Assembly (NCBI GenBank): GCA_030695415.1
Contig: JAUYQZ010000045.1
Span: 1 to 64,000, forward strand
Length of the DNA: 64,000 nucleotides
Direction: 5' to 3'
From: Hylemonella sp.
GTDB taxonomy: Bacteria; Pseudomonadota; Gammaproteobacteria; Burkholderiales; Burkholderiaceae_C
Every line of letters begins with the position of its first letter. Position 1 is the first letter of the stretch. A program made the position numbers and the translations under genes. A model generated the notes under the pieces. The model worked only from the letters and a program-made list of their open reading frames with translations, was not told the DNA's origin and did no database searches. Of the stretch, positions 9,949-19,879 are shown piece by piece.

Positions 9949-10860
9949 TCATACCCTTGCACGGCGCAGGCGCTGCACCCCGGTGACCAGCGCCAACACC
10001 AGCGCCCCGGCCACCAGCCCCACCCCGATGCCGGCCAGCGCCTCGGTCACGCCGCCCAAGAGCACCCCCCAGGTGGCGCCCCAAACGTGGACCGCATGGA
10101 AGCCCGCCGACCAGCCGTGCAAGAGAATGCCGCCGCCCACCATGAACATGGCCGCCGTGCCCACCACCGAGAGCGTCTTCATCAGCCACGGCGTCGCGCG
10201 CAGCAACCCCGCCCCAATGCCGCGCCCCAGGGCCGAGGCCCCGCGCTGAAGTCGCAGGCCCAGGTCATCCAGCTTCACGATGCCGGCCACCAGGCCATAG
10301 ACCCCCACCGTCATCAGCAGGGAAATGCCCACCAGCACCGTGACGCGCTGCGTCAACGACGCCGCCGCCACCGAGCCCAGGGTGATCACCACGATCTCGG
10401 CAGACAGGATGAAATCCGTACGCACCGCGCCCTTGATCTTGTCCTTTTCCAGGGCCACCAGGTCTACCGCCGGGTCGGCCAGGGCCTGCAGCGTCTTCTG
10501 GCGTTCGGCCTCGACCTCGGCCTTCGAGTGCAGGAACTTGTGCGCCAGCTTCTCGAAACCCTCGTAGCACAGGTAGGCGCCGCCCAGCATCAGCAGCGGC
10601 GTGATGAGCCAGGGCGCCGCCCAGCTGATCAGCAGCGCCGCCGGCACCAGGATGGCCTTGTTCACCAGCGAACCCTTGGCCACGGCCCACACCACCGGCA
10701 GCTCGCGGTCGGCCTGCACCCCGCTGACCTGCTGCGCATTGAGCGCCAGATCGTCACCCAGCACCCCGGCCGTCTTTTTGGCCGCCACCTTGGTCATGGT
10801 GGCCACGTCGTCCAGGATGGTGGAGATGTCGTCGAGCAGGGCTAAAAGGGTGGTGGCCAT
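9949..10860 (-). CDS. DUF808 family membrane protein (YedI-like)
   Basis: 303 aa; MATTLLALLDDISTILDDVATMTKVAAKKTAGVLGDDLALNAQQV is characteristic of DUF808. Confidence 0.9.
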   Translation of the reverse strand: MATTLLALLDDISTILDDVATMTKVAAKKTAGVLGDDLALNAQQVSGVQADRELPVVWAVAKGSLVNKAILVPAALLISWAAPWLITPLLMLGGAYLCYEGFEKLAHKFLHSKAEVEAERQKTLQALADPAVDLVALEKDKIKGAVRTDFILSAEIVVITLGSVAAASLTQRVTVLVGISLLMTVGVYGLVAGIVKLDDLGLRLQRGASALGRGIGAGLLRATPWLMKTLSVVGTAAMFMVGGGILLHGWSAGFHAVHVWGATWGVLLGGVTEALAGIGVGLVAGALVLALVTGVQRLRRARV

Positions 10861-10889
10861 GGTGATGCGCGGGGCGCCGGTGTGAAGGG

Positions 10890-11110
10890 GGAAGCCACCA
10901 TTGTCCGCCCAATGGCCTGCTCCGCAAGCTGGGGCAGGTGGGCGGCCATGATGGCGCCGTGTTTGGTCAAGACCAGCGGCAGCTTGCGGCGCCCGCCTCC
11001 ACTTGAAGTCACAGTTTGTGATTTCAAGTTTTCACTGCCCTCAACGCTCTCAACCCTGAAGTCCGCAGAGACCAGTTCGTGTCGCGTTTGAGGTCACAGT
11101 TTGTGACCTC
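10890..11110 (-). pseudogene. degraded ORF6N/KilA-N-type protein remnant with two palindromes
   Basis: minus-strand LKSQTVTSSGGGRRKLPLVLTKHGAIMAA resembles the ORF6N block LRSQ.VTS..GGRR.LPYAFTEHGAIMAA; frame broken upstream and downstream. Confidence 0.45.
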
Positions 11111-11160
11111 AAACGCCAAGAGCCAAATTGGCGCTTAATGCACCCATGAGGAGTGCCACC

Positions 11161-11337
11161 ATGCCCGCCCACGCCACCGGTTCTGCCCCCACCAAACGCC
11201 CCACCGCCAAGCGCAAGGCAAGTCAGGCCAACGCCCTACTCGCCCAGTTCATGGCCGTGGAAGACAACGGCAGCCTGGCCCAGCGCGTGCGCGAGGTGAT
11301 GGCCGGCAACCGCCGCAGGGCCGCCAAGCAAATTTGA
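11161..11337 (+). CDS. small basic protein, unknown
   Basis: 58 aa from ATG 11161; preceded by aggagt; followed by an intrinsic terminator. Confidence 0.4.
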   Translation: MPAHATGSAPTKRPTAKRKASQANALLAQFMAVEDNGSLAQRVREVMAGNRRRAAKQI

Positions 11338-11344
11338 GAACAAT

Positions 11345-11383
11345 AAAAAACCCTCTGCAAATCAACGACTTGCAGAGGGTTTG
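11345..11383. terminator. bidirectional Rho-independent terminator
   Basis: aaaaaACCCTCTGCAAatcaacgacTTGCAGAGGGTttgg; 11-bp stem 11350-11360/11370-11380. Confidence 0.8.
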
Positions 11384-11402
11384 GCCGGGCGCCATCCCTA
11401 CT

Positions 11403-11451
11403 CCGTTCAGGCTGAGCCTGTCGAAGCCCTTCGACAAGCTCAGGGCGACCG
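11403..11451. repeat. dispersed palindrome GGCTGAGCCTGTCGAAG/CTTCGACAAGCTCAGGGC
   Basis: ccgttcaggctgagcctgtcgaagcccttcgacaagctcagggcgaccgg; related copies near 23151 and 41477. Confidence 0.8.
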
Positions 11452-11484
11452 GGGGCAGGCCTCGGCTCAGGGCGAACGGGGACT

Positions 11485-13401
11485 TCAGACCGGCAGCAGG
11501 ACGCCCGCAAAGAAGTCCGCCAGCTCCTGGTACGCATCCAGCGGCAGCACGTGGGCCACGTACTGGTCGGGGCGCACCACCACCATGCAGCCCTTCTCCC
11601 GGTTGATGCCGCGCATATCGAAGATATCGCCCACGCCCTTGTGGTCCACGCAGAAGACCTTTTCATGGTCTTGCAGGCCCAGCTTGCCGGTCTTGGGCTT
11701 GAGCAGCGAGGGCATCTTGTCGTAGGCGAGCTGGTCGAAGGTCTGTTGAAACACGGCGCGGAAATCAATCACCGCGTCAATGTCCTCGCCCTTGCGGGTG
11801 TGCTTGACGACCGGGGAGTTGGCGTCGGTCTCCAGCCAGTCCGCCAGCTGGCGCATGGCCGAGCCCGCCTGGGCACTGTCTGCCTTGCCGGCGAAGGCGT
11901 AGATGCGCCAGCGCGCGTCGGCTTCGGCCACATGGCCGAGCTGCATCTGCTTGGCGTCTGACACGCGCACCACCGGGCCTGAGTGGAATCGGCGGCCTAT
12001 CTCCTCCCCGGCCGCGAGCGCCTGGTGGGTGCCGGCCGTGAACAGCGACGATTGGTCGTATTTCACCGCGATGCCGCCGGTGAACGGCAGGTTCTCCTTG
12101 AACTGGCGAATGATGCGCGGCTCCTCGGTGCCATCTCGCTCGGCCTGGGTGGTCGGTGCCGACATGACCCGCGCCCATTTGTGGTCCGTCTCCACCAGTC
12201 GTTTGGCCTCGGTCAGCCGCTCTTTGGTGTAGCTGCGCAGCAGGCGGCCATCCGCCCGGCCCTGGAGCACATGCACCAGCTTCCAGCCCAGGTTGAAGGT
12301 GTCCTGCATCGAGACATTCATGCCCTGCCCTGCCTTGGGGCTGTGGGTGTGGCAGGCGTCGCCCGCGGTGAACACGCGCGGGTTGCGGTCCACGCCCGCG
12401 GGCACGTCGTCGAACTTGTCGGTGATGGCATGCCCAATGTCATAGATGGACCACCAGACGATCTCCTTCACGTCGATGCTGTAGGGCTGGATGATGCGGT
12501 TCGCCGCCGCAATCATGTCGACCTGCGTGAGCTTGCGTTGCGCCGCCTTCTCGTCGGGCCGCAGCTTGTCCATCTCCACATACATGCGAAACAGGTAGCC
12601 GCCTTCTCGCGGCAGGATCAGCAGATTGCCTTCATTGGCGGAGGAGATCAGGCACTTCTGCCGCACGTCCGGGAAATCGGTGTTGGCCAGGATGTCCATC
12701 ACGCCCCAGGCCTGGTGCGCGGCATCGCCCTTGAGCTCACCGCCGATCGCCTTGCGCACGGAAGAATGGGCCCCGTCGCAACCCACCACGTAGTTGGCCC
12801 GCACGGTGCGGGTGCCCCCCCAGTTCAAGCCGCTGGCGTCTTTCAGGGTCACGGTCACCGGGTGGTCGTCGGTGCTGGGGTCGATCGTCAGGCCCTGCAC
12901 TTCCCAGCCGTAATCCGGCTCCAGCCGCGACGGTGAATTCTTCATGACCTCCAGGAACAGCTCGTGCAGCCGCGCCTGGTTGATCAGGATGTGCGGCATC
13001 TCCGAGCTGTCGTCGGCCACGTCTTGCACCCGGCCCGCGCGCTTGATGTGGGCGGGGTTCTTCGGGTCCGGCATCCAGAAATTGGTCTGGTTGACCCAGT
13101 AGGTCTCGCGCTTGACCTTGTCGGCAAAGCCGAAGGCCTGGAACATTTCCATGGAGCGCGTGTTGATGCCGTCTGCCTTGCCCTTGATGATGTTGCTGGG
13201 CATGCGCTCCACAATCATCGTCTCGATCTCCGGGAACTGCGCCAACTGCGCCGCCAGGCACAGGCCCGCGGGGCCGGTGCCGGCAATCAGCACATCCACC
13301 TTGTCCGGCAGCGGCTCGTTGATGCCCCGGTTGCGCCGGTTCGGCGCTGCTTGCTTGACGTCGGGGCTGCCACCCCGGAAGCCATTCTTGTAAAACTGCA
13401 T
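11485..13401 (-). CDS. mobA: FAD-dependent aromatic monooxygenase, 3-hydroxybenzoate 4-monooxygenase/phenol 2-monooxygenase-like
   Basis: 638 aa; GTGPAGLCLAAQLAQ, VGCDGAHSSVRKAIG, FTAGDACHTHSPKAGQGMNVSMQDTFNLGWKL; C-terminal thioredoxin-like domain typical of this group. Substrate not proven. Confidence 0.75.
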   Translation of the reverse strand: MQFYKNGFRGGSPDVKQAAPNRRNRGINEPLPDKVDVLIAGTGPAGLCLAAQLAQFPEIETMIVERMPSNIIKGKADGINTRSMEMFQAFGFADKVKRETYWVNQTNFWMPDPKNPAHIKRAGRVQDVADDSSEMPHILINQARLHELFLEVMKNSPSRLEPDYGWEVQGLTIDPSTDDHPVTVTLKDASGLNWGGTRTVRANYVVGCDGAHSSVRKAIGGELKGDAAHQAWGVMDILANTDFPDVRQKCLISSANEGNLLILPREGGYLFRMYVEMDKLRPDEKAAQRKLTQVDMIAAANRIIQPYSIDVKEIVWWSIYDIGHAITDKFDDVPAGVDRNPRVFTAGDACHTHSPKAGQGMNVSMQDTFNLGWKLVHVLQGRADGRLLRSYTKERLTEAKRLVETDHKWARVMSAPTTQAERDGTEEPRIIRQFKENLPFTGGIAVKYDQSSLFTAGTHQALAAGEEIGRRFHSGPVVRVSDAKQMQLGHVAEADARWRIYAFAGKADSAQAGSAMRQLADWLETDANSPVVKHTRKGEDIDAVIDFRAVFQQTFDQLAYDKMPSLLKPKTGKLGLQDHEKVFCVDHKGVGDIFDMRGINREKGCMVVVRPDQYVAHVLPLDAYQELADFFAGVLLPV

Positions 13402-13802
13402 CTTTATCTCCGAAGAATGGACACCAGCGCCGACGGTTCGGCGTGCGTGCAGCGGGCTTCGTTTGCGCCGCCGAATTTAATAATCATAAGTATGCATATT
13501 ATATTGACAGACGTCAACCAGACACCCCAAATACGAATCCGGGTTTACCCGCAGAGTTGTATGACGTTGAGGCGTTGAACTTCGCTGAAATCTGCCCAAC
13601 GGAGGACAAAGATTCCCATCCATAGCCACATACCCCCTCCCCTGCTGTCTAGGGCAGGGGAAATTTAGAAACAATCGACGTGGCGATATTGAATGTCATC
13701 ACGCACTGAGCATTGCGAGAACAGATGTCCACACGCGAGATCGCCAGGGTAGATGCCTGGCTAACGGCAAGCAGCATCAATTTCGTAACCGAATTGGGTG
13801 AC

Positions 13803-14519
13803 TCAGTATCCCCAATCCTCATGCCTCACCGGCAAGCTGTTGAGCCGTTTCCTCAAGTGCTGCCAGTTCGGCAAATACAAGTCCATCAGCGCTACGAACC
13901 GCTCGTTGTGCGTCGGCTCCAGCAAGTGGGCCAACTCATGCACCACGATGTACTCCAAGCACTCGGGGGGCTTCTTGGCCAGGTCGGTATTGAGTCGGAT
14001 ATAGCCTGATTCAGGGGTACAGCTGCCCCATTTGGTCTTCATGCGCTGCACGAAGACGCGCTTAGCCTTCACCCGGAGCAAAGGCTCCCACTTGGCCATC
14101 AATGCTGGAACTGCTTCACGCACCTGCTGTCGGTACCAAGCGTCCAACACCTCTTCGCAGCGAGCTGAGTCAGCATCAGAACGCACCTGCAAGTACAACT
14201 TCCTCGGGCTCAGGCTCACCGCAGGCGCTACGTCTGCGTGCTTTACCTCCAGCAGGTAGCGCTTGCCCCAAAGGTAGTGACTCTCCTTGTTGAGGTACTC
14301 GCGCGGTGACTCACGCTCCTGTGAGCGTAGCTTGCGCTGCTGCGACCGTATCCACGCCAGCTTAGCCACCACGAACAGGCGTATCGTCTCCAGCGGCATA
14401 GCCTGGGGCGCAGCCACACGCACCTTGCCCGCAGGCGGCGACACACTCAGGTGCACATGCTTGATAGCTTTGCGAGTCACCTCCGCATGCAACTCCCCCA
14501 AGTCAAGCACATCCCGCAC
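13803..14519 (-). CDS. YgjP-like (DUF45) metal-dependent hydrolase, M48/SprT-type
   Basis: 238 aa; KTKWGSCTPESGYIRLNTDLAKKPPECLEYIVVHELAHLLEPTHNERF; HExxH-like HELAH. Confidence 0.85.
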   Translation of the reverse strand: MRDVLDLGELHAEVTRKAIKHVHLSVSPPAGKVRVAAPQAMPLETIRLFVVAKLAWIRSQQRKLRSQERESPREYLNKESHYLWGKRYLLEVKHADVAPAVSLSPRKLYLQVRSDADSARCEEVLDAWYRQQVREAVPALMAKWEPLLRVKAKRVFVQRMKTKWGSCTPESGYIRLNTDLAKKPPECLEYIVVHELAHLLEPTHNERFVALMDLYLPNWQHLRKRLNSLPVRHEDWGY

Positions 14520-14522
14520 GGG

Positions 14523-17500
14523 TCAGTACTCCTTCTGAGCGAAAACAATGGGGAACAGGCGATTCACTTCCTTGATGTCCAGTAGCACCTCAAACATCGC
14601 CTGCTTCACCATCTGCTCTTTGGCCACCACACCACGCCAGCCATCCGGTCGTTGGGCTTTGATCGCAGCATCCAGTTTCAACGCCGTATCCAATGCCATC
14701 GTCTTGCCCGCGTAGGGCGCCACGGGTTCCTGCGCGGCATCGGCGGCCACGTGGTCCTTCAGGTTGTTGTACAGAGCGAGTTGACCCGAGGTCTTCAACT
14801 GCACCGGCGTGTCGTCAGCCTTGCCCGCGCTCACCTTCTTGGCCACATCAGCAATACGCGCGAGGTAGTCCTCGTACTCAATGGCCTTCTCTTTGCGCAG
14901 GCGGATGATTTCGTCCAGCAGCGCAGACATCTTGGCGAAGTAAGCCGGGTCCGTCAGCTGCTCTTTCACAATCTTGCTGCGCACGTTGTTCTCAATCGTC
15001 TCGGCGATGGACTCCTTGTTGCCTTTCATATCGCCCAGCCGTTCGGCAATCGCGTCCGCGATCCCCGTCTTCACGATCAAGTCCAGCAAACCGATACCGT
15101 CAAACGGTGAAATCTTGCGCGGCGCCTGCGCCTCGATATAGGTGTCGATGAGGTGGCGCATGTCCGCCTCGTAAGGCTTCAGGTCCAGCGTCTCGCCAGC
15201 GGCCTTGCGGATGATCTCGCGCAGGTTCAGGTAATGCTTCTGCAGGTCCTTCAGCAGCTCGATCTGCGCGGGCGTATAGCCTGCCGCCTCCAGCTCATCT
15301 GCCAGGTTGGCGTAGGCACGCACCAAGGCCACCACGGCTTTGTAGAGCGCCACTCGATGCGGTTCGCGCGCCTTTAGGTCGTCGGCAATCTCCGTGTTGC
15401 CGCAGAAGTAGTGAATGTGCTCCAGGTCACCCTTGGGCGGCTTCACGGGCTCGCAGAGCAAAGCCAAGGCCTCCACCGCATCGTCCAGGCGCTCGCGTCC
15501 TGCCTCAAGCCGGTCTTTCACCAAGATTTCCAGACTCGCCCCACCTTCGCTGTGGTCCAGCTCCGCGGTGTAGACGGCAATCGCCTTCTCTACCTTCTTG
15601 AACAAGTCCTTGTAGTCAACGATGTATCCGAAGTCCTTGTCTTCGCCGTCCAGTCGGTTGGTGCGGCAGATGGCCTGGAACAAGCCGTGGTCCTGCATCG
15701 ACTTGTCGATGTAGAGGTAGGTGCATGGCGGTGCGTCGAAGCCGGTCAGTAGCTTGTCCACCACGATCAGCAGCTTCATCTTTGCAGGCGCTTTGATGAA
15801 ACGTTCCTTGGCCTGCTGCTCGTAGCTTTCTGTCTTGCTCTTGCCCGGCTCGGCCACCACATCTTTCAGCAGCTCGGTGTAGGTGTTGTAGATGAACTGC
15901 TTGTCGCTCTCGGTATTGGCGCCCGTCTCTTCCTTGCTCACATCGGAGGCCTGCGGGTTGTAAGACGTCACTACCGCACAGCGACCTTTGAACACCGTCT
16001 TGCCAAACAGCTCAAAGTACTTGCAAGCCTCATAGATGCTGGAAGCCACCAGAATGGCATTGCCGCGCTCGTTCGAAAGCCGCGGCTTCACGGCAAAGTC
16101 AAACACGATGTCAGCCACCACGCGGTCCATGCGGGCGCGCGAGCTCAGCACGTTCTGCATCGTGCCCCACTGCTTCTTCAGCTCGTCCTTTTGCCAGTTG
16201 TTCAGGGCCTTGGTCTTGGCCTCGAACCATTGGTCGATCTGCTCGTTGCTGCCCAGTTTCTGGTCAATGTCGCGCGCCTCGTAGACCAGATCGAGCACCA
16301 CCCCGTCTTCCACCGCTTCTGCGAACTTATAGGTGTGGATATAGCCCCCAAACACCTCCAGGCTGGTCTGCGCATCACTCTTGAGCAGCGGCGTGCCGGT
16401 GAAGCCGACGAACACCGCATTGGGCATCATGGCCTTCATCAGCCGGTGCAGCTTGCCACCTTGGGTGCGGTGGCACTCGTCCACAAACACATAAATCTCG
16501 CCCTGCGTCGGGCTGGGCTGCGCCGCCAAGTCGCGCAGGAAGTCCTCAAAATCTTCCCCCTCGGCGCTTTGCCGGCCAAACTTGTGCACCAGCGAGCACA
16601 GCAGCCGCGGGTTGGGCTGCGCCAGCTGGGCCATCAAATCGCGCCCGCTCTGGCTACGGTGGATCGCCTCACCCGCCTCCTTGAACACGCGTTCAATCTG
16701 CTTATCCAGCTCATCCCGGTCGGTGATGATGGCCACGCGCGCCGCAGGCTTGTTCTCCAGAATCCAGCGCGCTAGTAACACCATCAAGATGCTTTTGCCT
16801 GCGCCCTGGGTGTGCCAGATGATGCCGCCGCGCCGCTGCTGCACATGGGTCTGCGCCGCCTTGATGCCAAAGTACTGGTGCACGCGCGGCAGCTTCTTCA
16901 CGCCCCCGTCAAACAGCACGAAGTCGTGCATCAGTTCCAGCAGCCGGGCCTTGCTGCACAACTTCGCCAGGTACTTGTCGAGTTTGTAGCCAGCGTTGTC
17001 GGCCTCGTCTTCCTTCCAGGTGAGAAAGTATTTCTCTTGCGTCTCGATGGTGCCGTAGCGCAAGCCTTCCGAGTCGTTGCCAGCCAGCACCAGCTGCACC
17101 GTGCTGAAAAACCAGTCGTTGAACTCTGGCAGTTGGTTCGACAAGCATTGGCGTATGCCCTGGCCCAGCCCCACGCGGCTGCTCTTCAGCTCCAGCACAC
17201 CCACCGCAACGCCGTTCAGGTACAGCACGATGTCGGGCCGGCGCTCGTGACCGCCTTTGAGCGTCACTTCCTCCGCTATCGCGAAATCATTGTGGGCTGG
17301 CTGGTCCCAGTCCACCAAATGCACCGTCTCGCTCGCCTCACCGGCTGCCACCTTCACCGTCACCCCATAGCGCAGCAGTTGGTAGACAGCCTGGTTAGCC
17401 GCGTACAACGTGCGCCCGTGCACCAACGCTTCTGAGCGCAGCTTGTGCAGCGCGGCGCTGATGTGTGCCGGGCTGTAGCCTCTGCTTGCCAAGTGCACCG

Positions 17501-17636
17501 TGAGCAAACCCTCCTCAATGCAGTGGTTGCCCTCGCGGTCCGACCAATCGCCCAAGTAGCGGTAACCCAGCTGCTGGGTCAAGAGCGCAATCACCCGGTC
17601 TTGGGTGGCGCGTTCAGGCTTGCTCACGTTGTTCAT
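14523..17636 (-). CDS. hsdR: Type I restriction endonuclease subunit R
   Basis: 1037 aa; GAGKSILMVLLA Walker A, DECHRTQ DEAD-like box, FTGTPL, TGFDAPPCTYLYIDK, N-terminal PD-(D/E)xK RPDIVLYLNGVAVGVLELK. Confidence 0.93.
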   Translation of the reverse strand: MNNVSKPERATQDRVIALLTQQLGYRYLGDWSDREGNHCIEEGLLTVHLASRGYSPAHISAALHKLRSEALVHGRTLYAANQAVYQLLRYGVTVKVAAGEASETVHLVDWDQPAHNDFAIAEEVTLKGGHERRPDIVLYLNGVAVGVLELKSSRVGLGQGIRQCLSNQLPEFNDWFFSTVQLVLAGNDSEGLRYGTIETQEKYFLTWKEDEADNAGYKLDKYLAKLCSKARLLELMHDFVLFDGGVKKLPRVHQYFGIKAAQTHVQQRRGGIIWHTQGAGKSILMVLLARWILENKPAARVAIITDRDELDKQIERVFKEAGEAIHRSQSGRDLMAQLAQPNPRLLCSLVHKFGRQSAEGEDFEDFLRDLAAQPSPTQGEIYVFVDECHRTQGGKLHRLMKAMMPNAVFVGFTGTPLLKSDAQTSLEVFGGYIHTYKFAEAVEDGVVLDLVYEARDIDQKLGSNEQIDQWFEAKTKALNNWQKDELKKQWGTMQNVLSSRARMDRVVADIVFDFAVKPRLSNERGNAILVASSIYEACKYFELFGKTVFKGRCAVVTSYNPQASDVSKEETGANTESDKQFIYNTYTELLKDVVAEPGKSKTESYEQQAKERFIKAPAKMKLLIVVDKLLTGFDAPPCTYLYIDKSMQDHGLFQAICRTNRLDGEDKDFGYIVDYKDLFKKVEKAIAVYTAELDHSEGGASLEILVKDRLEAGRERLDDAVEALALLCEPVKPPKGDLEHIHYFCGNTEIADDLKAREPHRVALYKAVVALVRAYANLADELEAAGYTPAQIELLKDLQKHYLNLREIIRKAAGETLDLKPYEADMRHLIDTYIEAQAPRKISPFDGIGLLDLIVKTGIADAIAERLGDMKGNKESIAETIENNVRSKIVKEQLTDPAYFAKMSALLDEIIRLRKEKAIEYEDYLARIADVAKKVSAGKADDTPVQLKTSGQLALYNNLKDHVAADAAQEPVAPYAGKTMALDTALKLDAAIKAQRPDGWRGVVAKEQMVKQAMFEVLLDIKEVNRLFPIVFAQKEY

Positions 17637-17672
17637 CTGTTTTACTCCCTGCGCAACGCTCGTCGGCTGGCG

Positions 17673-18620
17673 TCAGTGCTTGATCAGCTTGAAACTCACT
17701 TGATAGCGGTAGAAGCTGATGTTGGGCACTGCAGCCAAGGCCCAGCGCAGCTTCTGGTCATCGTCCAGCGCAATGATCGCGCCTTCCACGGTCTGGTGCG
17801 GCTCCGCGATCTGCTCTTTCACATAGCCCATGTAGCGCAGAATCTGGCCCACCACCACGTCAGACGCCCGGCCACGCTTGAGCTCCACCACCAGCAGGCG
17901 CTGGGCGTCCTTGCTGACGGCCAAGACGTCGATGGGTCCGGCGTCGGTGCCGTACTGCTGGCCCACCAGTTCGCCGTCTTCCTCGTAAACCTTGAAGGCT
18001 TGCGCCAGCTCGGTCTGCCCCCAGTTCTTCACCAGAAAGTCCTCCAGGTGCTTCTCCATCGCGAAGGCCACGGGGTCTTCCACCACCGGATCGGTGGCGA
18101 CGATGTTGGGTGCGGCCTGGCCCGGCAGCGCGGCCAGGAACTGCTCGATCTCCTGGTGGTGGTCGGTGATGGTGCTCACCGTACCGATGGAACCGGTGGA
18201 ATTGCGCAGCGCCTCGCTCATGGCCGCGCGGGCGATGGTCAGCGGCAGCCACTTCACGGTGCGGCGGTGCGGCAGCGCCTGGCCGGGCGCGTGGTGGTAC
18301 TCGCCTTCGACCACGCCCACGTGGTACACGCCCGTGCCATCCGGGCTCAGCACCACGTCACCGGGCCGTATGCCCTTGGCCACGGTCCACAATGCGCCGC
18401 AGGCCAGGCCGGCGGCGATTCGACTCTTGTCGGGGTGGCTGGCCAGGTAGACAGGAATGAAGGCGGCGTTGAACTGTCGCCACGCCTCGGGCAAATGAGC
18501 GCTGAGGTCCTGATTGATCTCGTAGTCGGCGCCGATGAAGCCACTGGCCAGACCTTCGGCGGCGTGGACGCTCTGGCGGCCGAGCATCACGCGGTAGTAG
18601 CCTTTGGATGGTTTGCTCAT
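17673..18620 (-). CDS. PUA/EVE-like domain + NucS-like PD-(D/E)xK nuclease
   Basis: 315 aa; N-half GDVVLSPDGTGVYHVGVVEGEYHHAPGQALPHRRTVKWL; C-half GPIDVLAVSKDAQRLLVVELKRGRASDVVVGQILRYMGYVKE (PD-ExK signature); start overlaps hsdS stop by 4 bp. Confidence 0.75.
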   Translation of the reverse strand: MSKPSKGYYRVMLGRQSVHAAEGLASGFIGADYEINQDLSAHLPEAWRQFNAAFIPVYLASHPDKSRIAAGLACGALWTVAKGIRPGDVVLSPDGTGVYHVGVVEGEYHHAPGQALPHRRTVKWLPLTIARAAMSEALRNSTGSIGTVSTITDHHQEIEQFLAALPGQAAPNIVATDPVVEDPVAFAMEKHLEDFLVKNWGQTELAQAFKVYEEDGELVGQQYGTDAGPIDVLAVSKDAQRLLVVELKRGRASDVVVGQILRYMGYVKEQIAEPHQTVEGAIIALDDDQKLRWALAAVPNISFYRYQVSFKLIKH

Positions 18621-19879
18621 AAGTTGGGCTCCACGAGACGGATGCGGCCAGTCAACAGAGCTTGGGCCATGGCTTGTTTCAGGCTGCGGGCTTTGGTGAG
18701 GCGGGATTCGAGGGCGGAGATTTCCTCATCCATGTTAGACAGTGCTCGTGCTATTGCCTTCTGCTCAGGGACTTCAGGAAATCGAATCTCCATGGCCTGA
18801 ACGATTCCCTTGTTGAGGTTGCCTTGCGTACCCTGCTGAACTGCTGACTTCGCTTTTGCTTTAGAGCTGGTGAGCGAGTAGTACAAATATTCTGGATCCA
18901 GGTTCCCGGCCGGTTGCATTGCCAAGATTGCCTGACTCGTGCAAGCTGGGACAGTGGCGATGCAGCACTCACCGACAGAGGCGTACATCGCGTACAAAAC
19001 CGTACCCGCCGGAAACAGTTTTGCTGCACATGCATTGAGCCCTGCCTCTGAAAGCGACCGCTCAGTTATTGATAGGTACTTGTTGGCTTGCGTAATGTCC
19101 GAGATAGCGACCCAAGGATGAGGGCCATCGAAATATGCCGATTGGGATGCTGCAGGGGTTCCGCCGCTCTGCATCTTGCACACATCGCCAAGGCGGATCG
19201 CTTGAACTGGGCCCGTGAACCCCGGCAACCGCCGCTTGCCGGTGAGCAGTTCCTGCATGGCGCCTTGCTTGATCTGGCGCTTCTTGGTCAGCAGTTGCTC
19301 CAGCGAGTCGACCAGAGCATCGGCGTCAGTGAGGACTGAACCAATTGATCCGCGCTCTTCTGCGGTGCTTGGCCATGGCACCAGCAGAGCATCCATGTCT
19401 CGGTTCGTGATTTGATTGATCGTCGCACCCAAGCCCTGTTCGATCTGGCGCTTCAGTGAAGCCGTATCGAAGACTTGGCGAAGGTAGGGGCCATCACTTG
19501 ACCTGAGCACGGACATGAATGCGCCGAATGCGCTGCCTGCTGCGCTAGAGTCGATAAGCGCTGCTTTGCCGATCAGACTACTGCTTCCATTTCGGACGCA
19601 AACGAGCAAATCGCCTTCTCGCGTAATTACTCGATCAGGCAATGCCATCCGAACAAAGACGCAGTCTGACAAGGCAAGTCGTCCGCCTTGAATGTTGGAA
19701 GATCGCAGCACCAACGTTCCATGGTCAGCTACATCTGCCGGTGAGTAGGTTAGACCGATTACACAGGTGCTGACATTGCCGAGGCGCTCAGCGTACCAAT
19801 CACCTGGTAGCAGTCCGATTTCGGTAAGCTGGCGATCGGCGGCTGCAAGGTACCTCTGCGTGGGCTCTTTCACCTCCAT
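18617..19879 (-). CDS. hsdS: Type I restriction specificity subunit S
   Basis: 420 aa; duplicated conserved regions (LLTKKRQIKQGAMQELLTGKRRL and LEKA..LKQAMAQALLTGRIRL). Confidence 0.92.
   Translation of the reverse strand: MEVKEPTQRYLAAADRQLTEIGLLPGDWYAERLGNVSTCVIGLTYSPADVADHGTLVLRSSNIQGGRLALSDCVFVRMALPDRVITREGDLLVCVRNGSSSLIGKAALIDSSAAGSAFGAFMSVLRSSDGPYLRQVFDTASLKRQIEQGLGATINQITNRDMDALLVPWPSTAEERGSIGSVLTDADALVDSLEQLLTKKRQIKQGAMQELLTGKRRLPGFTGPVQAIRLGDVCKMQSGGTPAASQSAYFDGPHPWVAISDITQANKYLSITERSLSEAGLNACAAKLFPAGTVLYAMYASVGECCIATVPACTSQAILAMQPAGNLDPEYLYYSLTSSKAKAKSAVQQGTQGNLNKGIVQAMEIRFPEVPEQKAIARALSNMDEEISALESRLTKARSLKQAMAQALLTGRIRLVEPNL

Noticed and set aside
13634-13661. Hairpin TCCCCTGC...GCAGGGGA as a terminator
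   Set aside because: Stem is good but no clear T-tract in either direction; function not supported
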